Below are positions 21,235 to 32,013 of a stretch of 64,000 nucleotides of DNA, piece after piece. This DNA is from Buxus sempervirens (Eukaryota > Streptophyta > Magnoliopsida > Buxales > Buxaceae): contig OX387193.1 in the NCBI GenBank assembly GCA_947561395.2, positions 16,306,001-16,370,000 on the forward strand. The letters are read 5' to 3'. Each line of letters starts with the position of its first letter. The stretch's first letter is position 1. A program made the position numbers and the translations under genes. Under the pieces are notes generated by a model. The model was not told where the DNA came from. It made no database searches and worked only from the letters and a program-made list of their open reading frames with translations.

Positions 21235-23140
21235 GTTACTTGGGATGACAGTAATACTGATAATTCTTCACAATCAGATGAGGATATTTATGTTAATTTT
21301 ACTGCTTTCAATTCTTTTTACTCATCTTCTTCTGGTAGTTTAATCTCTGACATTGTAGGAGATAATAAAGAGACTTTATCAGATGATGAAGAAGAATTAC
21401 AAGAAGCCTACAATCAGCTATATAAGAAATTCAATAGAGCTCAGAAGAAAGTCAAGAAACTGAGTAAAAAATTGAAGGAGTCAGAAACAGAGAAAAATAA
21501 AGCTTTTGCAGAAATAGATTCAATAAACAAGAAGTTACTTGAAAGACATGTCAAAGAAAATTTTCTGGTAACTTCTTTGACTGAAAAAACTGAAAAATTA
21601 AAAGAAAAAGAAGTTCAGATTTCTGCACTTCAAGGTAAAGTTATTGAACATGAGAAATTGTCAAATTCAATTAAATCTAATGCTTCAAATTTTTCTGCAG
21701 GAAATCATCAAATTGATGAGGAATCAACTTCAAAGGAAGTTCCTGAAAGCTCAAATTCTGCTGAAAAGAGAATGATTGTAAGTAATCAAAATAAGGAATT
21801 TTCACAGAAAATTTCTACTGGAGAAGTAAGCTTAACAGGTAAATCTTCAAAATCTGAAAAATCTAAATCTGTACAGTTTAGAAATACTGTAAAATTTGGA
21901 AATTTTGATTCTTCTAAATATAGGTTCATACCTGTGTGCCATCATTGTAATAAAAGAGGTCATATAAGACCAAAGTGTCATGTTTTGCATGGTTTTCCCA
22001 AGGGATATTTTGACAGTAAGAGGAAAGTAAATCAAAGTCAGTCCTTGGATTTACATAACAGATTTGATTCCTTGTTAAAATTGACTGAATCATTAAATAA
22101 GGAAGTTACAAATCTGTCAAAGAAACTTCCTTCAAAATCCCAAGTTGTTGATGAAGGTACTTCTCAGAAAACACATGAAAAACAGATTTGGGTTAGAAAA
22201 GACTTCTTAGTTGCAAATGAGGTTCATATAGCTTTGAAAGTTCATGATGTCAACATGTGGTACTTGGATAGTGGTTGTTCAAGACATATGTGTGGACATA
22301 AGTCTATGTTTAGTACCTTTGAAGAATATTTTGGTGGAAGTGTAACATTTGGTGATGGAAGCACTTCTCAAGTCAAAGGTAAAGGAACTGTAACTGGTCC
22401 TAATGGAGTTTGTCTAAAGAATGTGTTATTTGTATCTAGTTTGAAGGCAAACTTAATTAGTATTAGCCAGTTATGTGATTCAAGATTGTTTGTCAACTTT
22501 ACCAGAAAAGAATGTAAAATTTTGGATAATTCTGGTAGAACTGTTCTTATAGGTGTAAGAACAAGTGACAATTGTTATGGAATTATTGGAAACAATGAAA
22601 GCTCTTTAAAATCCTCTATATGCAATGAAATTGATTTGTGGCATAGAAGACTTGGTCACATTAACTATAGAGATTTGTCAAAAATCTCTAAGTCTGAATT
22701 GGTTAGAGGAATTCCCAAGTTTGGGAACAATAAAAAGAAAGGAATGTGTGGTCCTTGCAATCAAGGAAAGCAAATCAAAGCCACACACAAGAAAACCAAC
22801 ATTGTAGGAACCTCTAGACCATTAGAACTGATTCATATGGACTTGATGGGACCTACAAAGACTGAAAGTCTTGGAGGAAAGAGGTATATCTTTGTTGTTG
22901 TAGATGACTACAGTAGATACACCTGGGTAAATTTTCTAAGAGAAAAGTTTGAATGTTTTGATTGCTTTAAACAATTGTGCTGTCAAATTCAAGTTGAAAA
23001 GAACTTGCAAATAGGGAGGATTGTTAGAATAAGATCTGATCATGGGACAGAATTTGAAAATCAGATGTTTTCCAAGTTTTGTGAAGAACAAGGAATTAAA
23101 CATGAATTTTCTGCTCCTAAGACCCACAACAAAATGGAGT
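21235..23140 (+). pseudogene. Copia pol, first part: linker, protease, integrase
   Basis: Open in the gag frame after the nonsense codon. An acidic and Lys/Glu-rich helical stretch (21360-21700) is followed by a second CCHC knuckle, CHHCNKRGHIRPKC. The protease is marked by WYLDSGCSRHMCG (DSG catalytic) near 22258. The pre-integrase zinc domain (LWHRRLGHINYRDLSKI) and integrase core follow (IHMDLMGPTKTESLGGKRY, VVVDDYSRYTW, IRSDHGTEFEN), giving the first two catalytic Asp. A one-base deletion near 23126, just before the motif holding the catalytic Glu, shifts the frame. Two CCHC knuckles and a long charged linker are notable Sirevirus features. Confidence 0.94.
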
Positions 23141-25238
23141 TGTGGAAAGGAAGAATAGAGTTTTGCAAGAAATGGCTAGAACCATGATGATAGCCAAGAA
23201 AGTGTCAACAAAATTCTGGGTTGAAGCAATAAATACTGCATGTTATATAAGTAACAGAGTATATGTCAGATCTGGGTGGAAACAAACTCCTTATGAAATT
23301 TGGAAAGGAAAACAGCCAAACTTGAAATATTTTAGAGTTTTTGGAAGTAAATGTTATATCCTAAGGGACAGAGAAAATCTAGGAAAATTTGATTCTAGAA
23401 GTGATGAAGGAATTTTTCTAAGATATTCTTCTTCAAGTAGAGCATACAGAGTTTTTAACTTGCAAAAATCTGTTGTAATGGAGTCTATTAATGTGTTAAT
23501 AGATGATGAAGGATTTGACTGTGAATTTTTGCAGGTTGTAGATGAAGAGGATGAAATCAGAGATGCTTCCTCAAGCAATGAAGTTGTTCCTCTGACAAAA
23601 ACTCTCAAAGACCACCCAACTGAGCAAATTGTTAGAAATATTTCAGATGGAGTAAGAACAAGACATCAATTACATAATGAGGTAAGATTTTCTTCTTATT
23701 TATCTCAATTTGAGCCAAAATCTTATAAAGATGCCTTGTTGGATGACTCTTGGTTAAATGCTATGCATGAAGAACTAAACCAATTTACAAGAAATAATGT
23801 ATGGGAATTGGTTGAAAGACCCTCTAATCTGAATGTGATAGGAACTAAATGGATTTTTAAGAACAAATCTGATTAGAATGGGGTTGTAACCAGAAATAAA
23901 GCTAGGCTTGTTGCTCAGGGATACACCCAAGTAGAAGGAATAGATTTTGATGAAACCTTTGCTCCTGTAACTAGGTTAGAGTCAATCAGATTGCTTTTGT
24001 CTATTGCATGCTATTTGAAGTTTAAACTGTTTCAAATGGATGTTAAGAGTGCATTCTTGAATGGATATCTGAATGAAGAGGTTTATGTAGAGCAACCTAA
24101 AGGATTTGAGGACTCAAATTATCCTAAACATGTTTATAAGCTGAACAAGGCCTTGTATGAACTCAAACAAGCTCCTAGAGCTTGGTATGAGAGAGTCACC
24201 TCTTTCTTACTTGAATATGGATTTATGAGAGGAAATGTGGATAAAACTCTCTTTATTGAAAGAGAGTCCAAGCATATTTTGATTACTCAAATTTATGTTG
24301 ATGATATAGTGTTTGGATCTACTTCTGAAACTCATGCTCATTCCTTTGGAGACTTAATGAAGAGTGAATTTGAGATGAGTATGATGGGTGAACTGAATTT
24401 TTTCTTAGGACTTCAGATTTATCAATCTCAACAAGGGATTTTTTTCTCTCAAGCAAAATATGCAAGAAATCTAGTCAAGAGATTCAGTTTAATTCATGCA
24501 AAACATGCTAGGACTCCTATGAGTACTAGCTTAAAGCTTGGAAAAGATGAATCTGGAAAGGATATAGATCCTACCTTGTACAGAGGAATGATTGGAAGTC
24601 TTCTGTACTTAACAGCAAGTAGACCTGATATAAGTTTTAGTGTTGGAGTTTGTGCAAGATATCAGGCTAATCCTAAAGAATCTCATCTAAATGCTGTGAA
24701 AAGGATTATAAAGTATGTAAATGGAACTGTTGATCTGGGAATTTGGTTCTCCAAAGAAACAAACCCATATCTTACTGGATACACTGATGCTGATTGGGCT
24801 GGGTGTATGGATGATAGAAAAAGCACCTCTGGTGGTTGCTTTTATATGGGTAATAACCTCATTGCTTGGTTAAGCAAAAAGCAAAACTCAGTTTCACTGA
24901 GTACAGCTGAAGCAGAGTACATTGCTGCAGGAAGCAGTTGTACTCAACTAATTTGGATGAAACAAATGCTATCTGATTATGGTTTAGATCAGGATCAAAT
25001 GATTCTCTTCTGTGACAATCAAAGTGCCATAAATATTTCCAAAAATCCTGTTCAACACTCAAGGACTAAACATATAGACATCAGGCATCACTTTATAAGA
25101 GAGTTAATTGAAGACAAAACTGTTATGATTGAATATATATCTACTGAAAAACAGTTGGCTGATATTTTCACTAAACCTTTAGATCAGAACAGATTTGAAA
25201 CTCTTAGGAAATCCCTAGGAGTATGCTCTCAAAACTGA
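23130..25238 (+). pseudogene. Copia pol, second part: integrase end, RT, RNase H
   Basis: The frame resumes at MERKNRVLQEMARTMM (23142), the end of the integrase core, with KPYEIW-like and FRVFGSKCYI C-terminal integrase motifs. The reverse transcriptase begins near WLNAMHEELNQF. A nonsense TAG at 23874-23876 interrupts it, after which the same frame continues with [25 protein letters not shown] and the active-site [10 protein letters not shown] (about 24295). RNase H shows [28 protein letters not shown] and [11 protein letters not shown]. It ends at 25238. With the nonsense codon repaired by readthrough the RT would look complete; no key residue is missing. Confidence 0.95.
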
Positions 25239-26080
25239 AAATCAGGTTCTGTTTTGAGTTAATTTAGATGTAAAATGATTTACATGTCTGTTCAAAATGA
25301 TCTTATGTGTTCTTGACACTAAAATCTTAATTCAGGAAGCTTGAGTCTATGCATATTGATAGAAATGTCTTGCAATCAACTATCAATTTTGTCTTAAACA
25401 CCTTTGTGTATTGAATTTTATTTTGTGTTGAAGCTTGGGATCTATAGGCTATCACCTTTATGAAAAGAAAAGTTTTGGAAATGGCTGCCATAGAGATTAG
25501 AGTGAAAGCCACTGTAATTCTCAAAAAGAAAAAGAGAAAGAAGGTATATTCTTGGAATGAATTGTAAACTCAGGTTTTTTAATGGTCAATGCCTTCTACA
25601 AAAAGAAAAGAAAACGAGATCAGAAAAGGCTACCTATCTCTGATGTGCGAAAGCCAGCAAAATGAAGTTTGGGGTATGTCTATACTTTCCAAGTATGATT
25701 ACACTAAAATAGCCTTCCATATGTATAAAGTGTAAAAGTCAAAAATGTATTTCACACACTACACAAGCATTGATTCATTAATATGCATGTGTGCTCAATA
25801 TCTTGAAGAAAATTTATAGTATGAGAAACCATGAAGGAAATTTTGGCCATAGATATGAAACGTATCACATCTGAATTAACCTTGATAGGTTCTTCTAGAT
25901 CAGTTTTGTGATAATTACTTCTTGGATTGAATAAAAGTTGATTATCTGGATGATTTTTAGTTCAGTTAAAATCTTAGCTTTGTGTTTAGATGTATGAATT
26001 TTTTATGAAGAATAGTTCAAACTCTTTTTATAAATTTTTGCCTTGTGATTGTATTTTTTCTTGATTGTGCATGTGCACCT
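25239..26080. other. Copia spacer between pol and third ORF
   Basis: About 0.85 kb of AT-rich non-coding sequence. Short A-rich runs (AAAAAGAAAAAGAGAAAG near 25522) are the only simple structure. It leads to the CG-rich words and TATA box of the third ORF's putative promoter. Confidence 0.6.
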
Positions 26081-26198
26081 TTTACGTCGCTAGAAGCGTG
26101 CTGGTAGCCCTCTCCCTTCTTTCGTGCTTTGGCACCTGCCTTGTTATGCGTCGCTGGATGCACGCTGGCAGCGAGATCTTTTTGTCTATAAAAAGGGG
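26081..26198 (+). promoter_or_regulatory. Putative internal promoter of copia third ORF
   Basis: A TATA box TCTATAAAAAGGGG (26185-26198) is preceded by two CG-rich words: CGTCGCTAGAAGCGTGCTGGTAGCC near 26085-26107 in outline, and CGTCGCTGG...CGCTGGCAGCGAG near 26149-26174. The LTR U3 (19060-19330) holds the same CGCTGGTAGC/CGCTGGCAGCG type of word upstream of its own TATA-like box. About 300 bases of CT-rich leader separate the TATA box from the ATG at 26503. Function is inferred. Confidence 0.6.
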
Positions 26199-26502
26199 AA
26201 ATCTGTTTCACTTTTTACCTCTGTTTTTTCTTTTTGTCTTTGTCTGCGATTCACCTCGCTCCTCGCGTCGTGGTAATCGTTGCCTTCGTTCTTCCCTTCC
26301 TTCACCTTGTCCACTGTTCAAGTAAAAAATTTTTTTACTGTCTTCGTCTTTCCTCTTCATTTTTTTCCAGTTGCAGTGTTCTTCTCTCGTTCTTCTAAGT
26401 TAGGGTTTGATAGATTGTTCTGCCATTAGGGCTTTGTCGTGCTTTGCTTGTTTCTGTTTGTTTGTTCTCTCTCTTCTATTTTTTTTCTCCTGTATTTTCA
26501 TC

Positions 26503-27789
26503 ATGCCTCACAAGAAAAAGTCTAGGACTGATTCTCCTTCCACATCTTCTCCATCAGTGAGAACCTTTCCGGTTGTCTCTTCTCCACCGGTGAGACCCCC
26601 ATCCCCTTCACTTTCATCTGAACCATTCATTGGAAATGGTTTGTCTGATTATAATGATTTCTTCAAGCACATGCCACTCCTCTTGGAAAGGGTCATTAAG
26701 CTTGACTCCTTCTCTGACACTCTGCTCTTCTCCTTGTTTTCGGACATTGGATGCAAGAAATTTGCTCTGATAAGTGGTTTTGCTTATCAAGACCTGATTC
26801 GAGAGTTCTATTCGAACCTCCACCATCTTCATCTTGCAAATCAAGGCTTCATCAAAGCCTATGTCCGGGGAATCTCTTTCGACTTCTCGAAAGATCTTAT
26901 CTCCTCTCTTCTGGAACTACCCATTGTTGAATCTCCTTCTTTTGACTTTCTAGCCACTCACTCTGATCCTCCCACGGAGTCAATAATTTCTTCTCTTATT
27001 GTTCAGGGTGCTCCCACCTCCATAAAAAATAAGCCCAACTATCTTCCTCATGGCTCTCTCCAAGATCTTCTCAGGATCTTGAATCTGTTCATTTGTGCTT
27101 CTCTTGTTCCCTCAGATCATCATTCTGAGATTTCTCACTCTCAAGCAAGACTCCTTCATGCTCTATGGAACAGAGACAGTGTCTGTCTCCCTTCCATCAT
27201 CTTCAATCAGATCATTCAGTCTCGAAATTTGAAATCCAAGACTTCTGCTCTTCCCTTCGGGATTTTCATCACTTACTTGTGCATTCACCAGGGGATCCTA
27301 CCTGATCCTGTTGAATTGATCCTTCACCCCAAACCTCCCATTGATGCCTCCACCCTTACTAGAAGCAAAAGAGCCAATCCCTTTCGGTTGACTTCTTCTG
27401 AGCCTTCTTCTTCTCCATCCTCCTTGTCCAATTCTGATGCTATGGCAATCATGGACAAGTTGAATTCCATGCAAGCCTCCCAGGAGGCTTTCTATTCTGA
27501 AGTAAGGGCTCACATGCTCATGATGAGCATGTTCAAATCCGAGACCCAAGAGAAGCTGGATAAGCTTGCAAAGGATGTCGATTTTGCATGTGGAGAGGTG
27601 CAAAGGGATGTTGCTGCGCAGCAACGCATGCAAAATGAAGCTGATCATTTTCTGAGTAGCATTCGCAAAACCCAGTTGGAGATGGATCACAAGTTGTGTT
27701 GGCTGCACTCCCGGTCCCAAGATGCGTACAGGCATTATTCAAGAAATTGGGAACCAAAACCTCCTTCCAGAAAGGGGGAGTCATATTGA
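26503..27789 (+). CDS. Copia third ORF (putative plant transposon protein domain)
   Basis: The start chosen is ATG 26503 (MPHKKKSRTDSPSTSS). An upstream in-frame ATG at 26407 would add a hydrophobic stretch (LFVLSLLFFFSCIFI), so a membrane-anchored form cannot be excluded. A basic, Ser/Pro-rich N-terminus is followed by a folded region with REFYSNL, VRGISFDFS and SLLELPIV. This is the pattern of the domain of unknown function often called putative plant transposon protein, found in gypsy and copia third ORFs. The C-terminal third is a heptad-like helix (LNSMQASQEAFYSEVRAH, then EVQRDVAAQQRMQNEADH). The frame is intact although gag-pol is broken. The last codons overlap a polypurine tract. Sometimes called env-like; I see no convincing envelope features. 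Confidence 0.82.
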   Translation: MPHKKKSRTDSPSTSSPSVRTFPVVSSPPVRPPSPSLSSEPFIGNGLSDYNDFFKHMPLLLERVIKLDSFSDTLLFSLFSDIGCKKFALISGFAYQDLIREFYSNLHHLHLANQGFIKAYVRGISFDFSKDLISSLLELPIVESPSFDFLATHSDPPTESIISSLIVQGAPTSIKNKPNYLPHGSLQDLLRILNLFICASLVPSDHHSEISHSQARLLHALWNRDSVCLPSIIFNQIIQSRNLKSKTSALPFGIFITYLCIHQGILPDPVELILHPKPPIDASTLTRSKRANPFRLTSSEPSSSPSSLSNSDAMAIMDKLNSMQASQEAFYSEVRAHMLMMSMFKSETQEKLDKLAKDVDFACGEVQRDVAAQQRMQNEADHFLSSIRKTQLEMDHKLCWLHSRSQDAYRHYSRNWEPKPPSRKGESY

Positions 27790-28049
27790 TGATGTGATGA
27801 TGCTACTGGTTGAAGAACTTTTTAGTTTTGGTTGTTCTGTTGTTTTTGTGTTTTCTGGAAGATGGTTTAAGGGGGAGTGAATGTATATATCTGTATATAT
27901 CTTCTGAACAATGTATATTTTTTGAAATGAATGAAATTCTGAGTTCTCCCTTATCATTGTGATTTGAATGCTTAAATGGAAATCAATATCTGAATTTGAT
28001 ATTAAGCACTGTTTTAAGTTTGTTGTCAGGCATTTGCCAAGGAGGAGAT
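27769..28049 (+). promoter_or_regulatory. Three polypurine tracts before copia 3' LTR
   Basis: AGAAAGGGGGAG (27769-27780, inside the end of the third ORF), AAGGGGGAGTGA (27869-27880) and AAGGAGGAGA (28039-28048, next to the LTR) are similar purine tracts. The last is the expected plus-strand primer. Multiplied polypurine tracts upstream of the 3' LTR are a known Sirevirus trait. Between them is non-coding AT-rich DNA. Confidence 0.8.
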
Positions 28050-29260
28050 TGTAAGTGTGAAAACTCATACTCCTTATATGGCAAATGTTTGACAAATAAT
28101 ATCTTCTAATAATCTTCAAGATGTGCAGAATCAAAATATAAGTTCTGTGAATTTAGTAAAAAGGAAGGTGATGCTGCCACACCGCTACCACTTCGCTGGT
28201 AGCTCAAGGAAATGTAAGGTTTTCTAAATAAAGAACATCGTAAAGGCACTTGCGAGGAACAACGCCGCTACCACTCCGCTGGCAGCGCATAAGTGAAATA
28301 GTGCTTTGAAAGTAAAGTACGCGCACCTGCGTCGTAAGGCGACGCCGACACGCCGCTAGTAGCACAGAGCAAGATTGAATAATCTAAATATCAGTTGTGC
28401 ACATGCCGCGTTCCCTCCCACTAGCAGTGCGCCCTTAACTGAGTCTTTTTGGATTTGAGCGGGACTTGAGTCCGCTTCCAGCCGTCTACCCCGATCGTAC
28501 AGCGATGCCACCAACGCTCGATGCAATCTGAGTTTTCTTCTTTAAATAGACGAGCTGTATTTTTTTGAAATGACTTTTTTCTTTTGATCAATTCGATTTG
28601 GATCTTGAGGTGTTCGAGATTCAATCAATTCATCTTTAGAGAGTCGGTGATCGAGTGAGGGGGAGATCTGAGAGAGATCTCCTGGAATTGAAGTTGAGGA
28701 TTCTTCTTCATTTCAGAACTTCACATGATCGTATGATCTCCTGGATTGGAGATCGAGCTTGTTGGATGCATAGGTGGATTCCTATTGCATTGGATCATCT
28801 CAGTGGACTCTGAGGTGATTGTTACGATCTGGATTGATCGTGAATTGCAGCTTGTGGATTCAAGTTGTGTTACAGTTCGTGGATTCGAGCTGTGGATCTG
28901 GATTGATCGTGAATTGCAGCTTGTGGATTCAAGTTGCGTTACAGTTCGTGGATTCGAGCTGTAGATCTGGATAGATCGTGAATTGCAGCTTGTGGATTCA
29001 AGTTGTGTTACAGTTCGTGGATTCGAGCTGTGGATTGCTGTTGAGTGAGTTCAATTGTAAAGGTTAAGTGTGTTTTCCTTTGTAATTGATTTTCATTTAA
29101 TAGTGGAGATTCTAAGGGTTAGTCGCCTCATATAGACTCGAGGTTTGTCCTGGATTTGGATTCAGGTTTCCTCGTATAAATTCTGTGTGTATGTTTCTGC
29201 ATTGTTAAGATCATAATTGTTGTAGATCGAGGACCTGTAGAGTAGTCTCCTACTCTTTCA
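28050..29260 (+). repeat. 3' LTR of copia element
   Basis: 1211 bp, TG...CA. It matches the 5' LTR except for one fewer 69-bp unit (three copies at 28826-29032), two compensating 2-bp indels and about twenty substitutions. Many of the substitutions are C-T or G-A changes expected from deamination of methylated cytosine. It is followed by GAAAG (29261-29265). Confidence 0.96.
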
Positions 29261-29265
29261 GAAAG

Positions 29266-30062
29266 GATATTCATGATTTGGCTTTACAGATTGGCTCATC
29301 CCAACACATGCACTTGGTAATTTTAACAATTATCTCAGCCTCCATTATTTATGAAAACACGACATAGTGGTTCAAATATAAAAGAGTGAACTTCATACAA
29401 TATTTGATCTTGAGAAATACCTGTATGTTGAACCAAGTTTGGAGCTGTGGTGTCCTGGACAGTAGCGTTTCTCCTTCCTTTAAGGTGCTTTGGTTTAGAA
29501 TTTCCTCCAAGTGTTCTTTCCAAAACCCTTCTAGACGTCCTCTCCCATTTCTCCACTTCTCTTCTCTTTTTTTTCAGAGAGTTCTTTTACTTTCTGCCCC
29601 CCTAACTCCTAGACCCTTCAACTTCTTAACTCCTAGACCCCTCATCTTCTAAACCTCTCCTCTTCCTCTCTTAGCAACTAGACTAAGTATTATTCTCCCC
29701 CAAGTCCCCACAAGGGTTTAATACTTCCAAGAGAGTCCCAAAAAGTCTTGAGAGAATTCAAGTTTCCAAGAGGTAATGAGTTGGACCATATTGAAAATCC
29801 CAATTTCTTTTAATAGGAGGGGTCCTAATATTTTAATGCCACATGGCAGCCACCATGGCACACACGTGGCTTCCACATGGCACCCAATTTCGGTTTTATA
29901 AAAAAATCCCCAAATTATCCTTCATTTCTTTTATCCATAACTTAGTCGTTTGAGATCTGATTTGAGCACGATTTGAGGTATCGGAATCGCTCAGAATTCT
30001 CTTTATTATAAGCTTCTTATTTCAAAAAGATGGGTTCATTATAAAAATCTCGATTTACGTGC

Positions 30063-30064
<2 letters not shown>
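29266..30064 (-). repeat. Probable continuation of gypsy element B LTR
   Basis: No coding sequence. On the minus strand a TATA-like TTTTATAAAACCG (about 29889-29901) lies upstream of a long GA-rich stretch (29640-29470), like an LTR promoter and leader reading towards the primer-binding site at 17945. Repeated CCACATGG and one CACGTG word lie around 29842-29885. The copia insertion separates this part from 17946-18939. The outer edge is not resolved. Confidence 0.45.

Positions 30065-30136
<72 letters not shown>
30065..30136 (+). repeat. (AT)n microsatellite
   Basis: 36 uninterrupted AT dinucleotides. The minus-strand open frame with a YIYIYI run is an artefact of this tract. Confidence 0.98.
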
Positions 30137-30139
<3 letters not shown>

Positions 30140-30159
30140 CTGGTTCAAGATATGCATCT

Positions 30160-30273
30160 TGGGTAATTCTATGGTGCAAAAATGGGGTGCTAACAAGAGT
30201 GCCTACTCGTCCTCTTGAACTTATCCATTCAGATGTTTGGACTTGTTCTGTGAATCCCCAGATTCCTAGATGA
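30160..30273 (+). pseudogene. Small copia integrase relic
   Basis: The reading PTRPLELIHSDVWTC at 30202-30246 matches the junction of pre-integrase and integrase core in copia pol (PLELIHSDVWGP type), and stops at 30271-30273. Only about 70 bases are recognisable. It lies directly beside the AT microsatellite and is unrelated to the Sirevirus-like copy, whose motif reads PLELIHMDLMG. Confidence 0.6.
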
Positions 30274-30339
30274 TTAGCACACCCTAAATAGAGTAATTTA
30301 TTATGTATGTGAAGCTGGAGAAGCCTAGACTTGAAGCCA

Positions 30340-31680
30340 GCCAAGTGGCTAAGTCCCGGCTCGCCAGTAAGGTATGAAGGTAAGCCTCCCTTCTATCTGA
30401 GCAATTCCTAAACTTATTAATCTGAGAGAGAATGTCTAACTGGTAATATCATGTGCAGTGGAAGGAGTGGCAAGAAGGTAATAGTTGGTGTTTGAAGAGA
30501 GGAGGGGGCAAACTTGGAAGTTGTTTTGGAAAATTTGGGGGAAATTAGTTAAGTGTGGAGAAGGGGGTTTTGCCCCATACTACTGAACCCTCATCCCTTC
30601 TCCTCTTTATACTCTCTCTTCTTCTCTCCCACTCCCACACTCTCATTTCTTTCCCCATTCTCTCCATCTTTGCTGGGCATAGTGAGGGAAATAGCTCTTG
30701 CCAGAAAAAAAGAAAAAGAAAACAAGAGGGCATTTTCGTTTGGGGTTTTGTTGGTGGGATTTGTGAAGGAAGCAACCAAATAGGCCAAGGGTGCTGTTCG
30801 TGGGTTGCAAAAGGAGCTAGGAAGCTTGCTAGCTTGATTAGAAGAGGTAAGCAACACCACCCCAACCTATATTTTCATTTTGCCCAATTTCATATGGAAC
30901 ATGAATTTTTTGGGGTTTGAATACAAATTCGTTTATTTGTGTAAATAGGAGAGATTTTAGTTGGGGGTTTTGTGAGAAATAGGTAACCACACATGCTAGA
31001 GACAAAAAACTATAGGAAAGAGTGAGATTCGGAAAACCTTAGAAGTAAGGAAAAATTGGATTTTTGCGAACCTGAGAAATTGCGAGGGCACTCGAACTGC
31101 TGCTTGAGCGACCTCTTAGGTGTCCGCATAGGAAGTAGTCAGTAGGTGAGGCCGCTCGTTGCTACTCGAGCGTGAATTTGAGCTCCCCACTTGTGATTTT
31201 TAAAAATTTTAGAACCTGAGAGCTAGTTTCCTAGGTAAGCCGAGCACCCAAAGCGCCGCTCGAGTGCGCCTTCAAGCGACCTAGACAGATTTTTGTAAAT
31301 TTTGGGTTTTAGCCCAAATTGAACTACAGATTGTGTTTATTGGAATCCAACCAATGTACAAGTAGGGTTTAGGTATTTAGGAAGTGTACCAACTAGAATT
31401 ATCTCAAAATTCTAAATAACAAGGATTTTGGTTGCGTTTTTACTAAAATGGGAATTCTAGAGAGTTTGTGTTCCAAAATTGTTTAGGAAAGAGGTAATTT
31501 GATTCCACCACTTAGAACACCATCCACATGATCCTTGGAAGTAGGAAACCAAAGCTGAATTCAAGCTGCACCTGTATCCAAAGAGTTGGGGCTTAGGTTG
31601 CCAAGTAAACCATGAATTGCAAGGTTTTTTGTTGAAATTGAAATTGTTATTATTTGATTATCTTGATAAGCATGCAATTT
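30340..31680 (+). repeat. LTR-like sequence with CTCGAG words
   Basis: There is no coding sequence; small ORFs at 30545-30920 overlap on both strands and look random. A TATA-like CTTTATACTC near 30603 is followed by a CT-rich leader. At 31090-31265 there are words such as GCTACTCGAGCG, CCGCTCGAGTGCG and TTGAGCGACC. The same family of words occurs in the LTRs at 39513-44359 and 44365-46184, so this is probably a diverged LTR of that family, reading plus. Confidence 0.5.
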
Positions 31681-31686
31681 ATTTTA

Positions 31687-31870
31687 GGGCATTGGCCCAT
31701 TTGTTAGCATGCCGTACATTATGATCATGATATGGGAAGGGCATTGGCCCAGTATTTGGTATATGATATGAAGGGCACTGGCCCGTATTGAATTGCATGA
31801 CATGAAGTGCATTGGCCCATTAATTGTAGCATGATATAAAGGGCATGGGCCCAAATTGATAACTCTTGGC
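31687..31870 (+). repeat. Minisatellite of GGGCATTGGCCC units
   Basis: Five units, 34-52 bp long, each begin with GGGCATTGGCCC or a one-base variant and contain GCATGATAT-like sequence. It directly precedes the 98-bp repeat. Confidence 0.85.
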
Positions 31871-31875
31871 ATGAT

Positions 31876-32013
31876 GAGTATCAGTGGGTAGTGTGTGCGG
31901 TTCACCTCAGTTGGGGTAGCGGACTATTGTTCACCTTAGCTGGGGGTAGTGAACTAGCATCCTCCACTAAAGTGAGTATCAGTGGGTAGTGTGTGCGGTT
32001 CACCTCAGTTGGG
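31876..32013 (+). repeat. ~98-bp tandem repeat, left part
   Basis: Units contain GGTTCACCTCAGTTGGGG, GTAGTGGACTATTGTTCACC and AGCATCCTCCACTAAAGTGA. The array is interrupted at 32013 by a solo LTR and resumes at 35537 (to 35790). Each unit is itself built of two related halves around GTTCACC...AGnTGGGGGTAGTG. Confidence 0.92.

Larger units (their letters stand above)
18945..29260 (+). mobile_element. Complete Sirevirus-like Ty1/copia retrotransposon
   Basis: This 10316-bp element has two TG...CA LTRs (18945-20224; 28050-29260), a TTGGTATCAGAGC primer-binding site, gag, and pol in copia order (protease, integrase, RT, RNase H). It also has a third ORF after pol and several polypurine tracts before the 3' LTR. 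Size, third ORF and multiplied polypurine tracts fit the Sirevirus lineage. The LTRs differ by one 69-bp repeat unit plus roughly twenty substitutions by eye (about 2%), so insertion is fairly recent. gag-pol carries two frameshifts and two nonsense codons; the third ORF is intact. It sits in the LTR of gypsy element B. Confidence 0.97.

Noticed and set aside
26407-26502. Upstream start of the copia third ORF with a hydrophobic segment, suggesting an envelope protein
   Set aside because: The segment is read from a CT-rich leader, which naturally encodes Phe/Leu/Ser; the MPHKKKSR start at 26503 is the better choice and no envelope motif is visible.
30039-30344. Minus-strand ORF with a long YIYIYI stretch
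   Set aside because: Translation of an (AT)n microsatellite.
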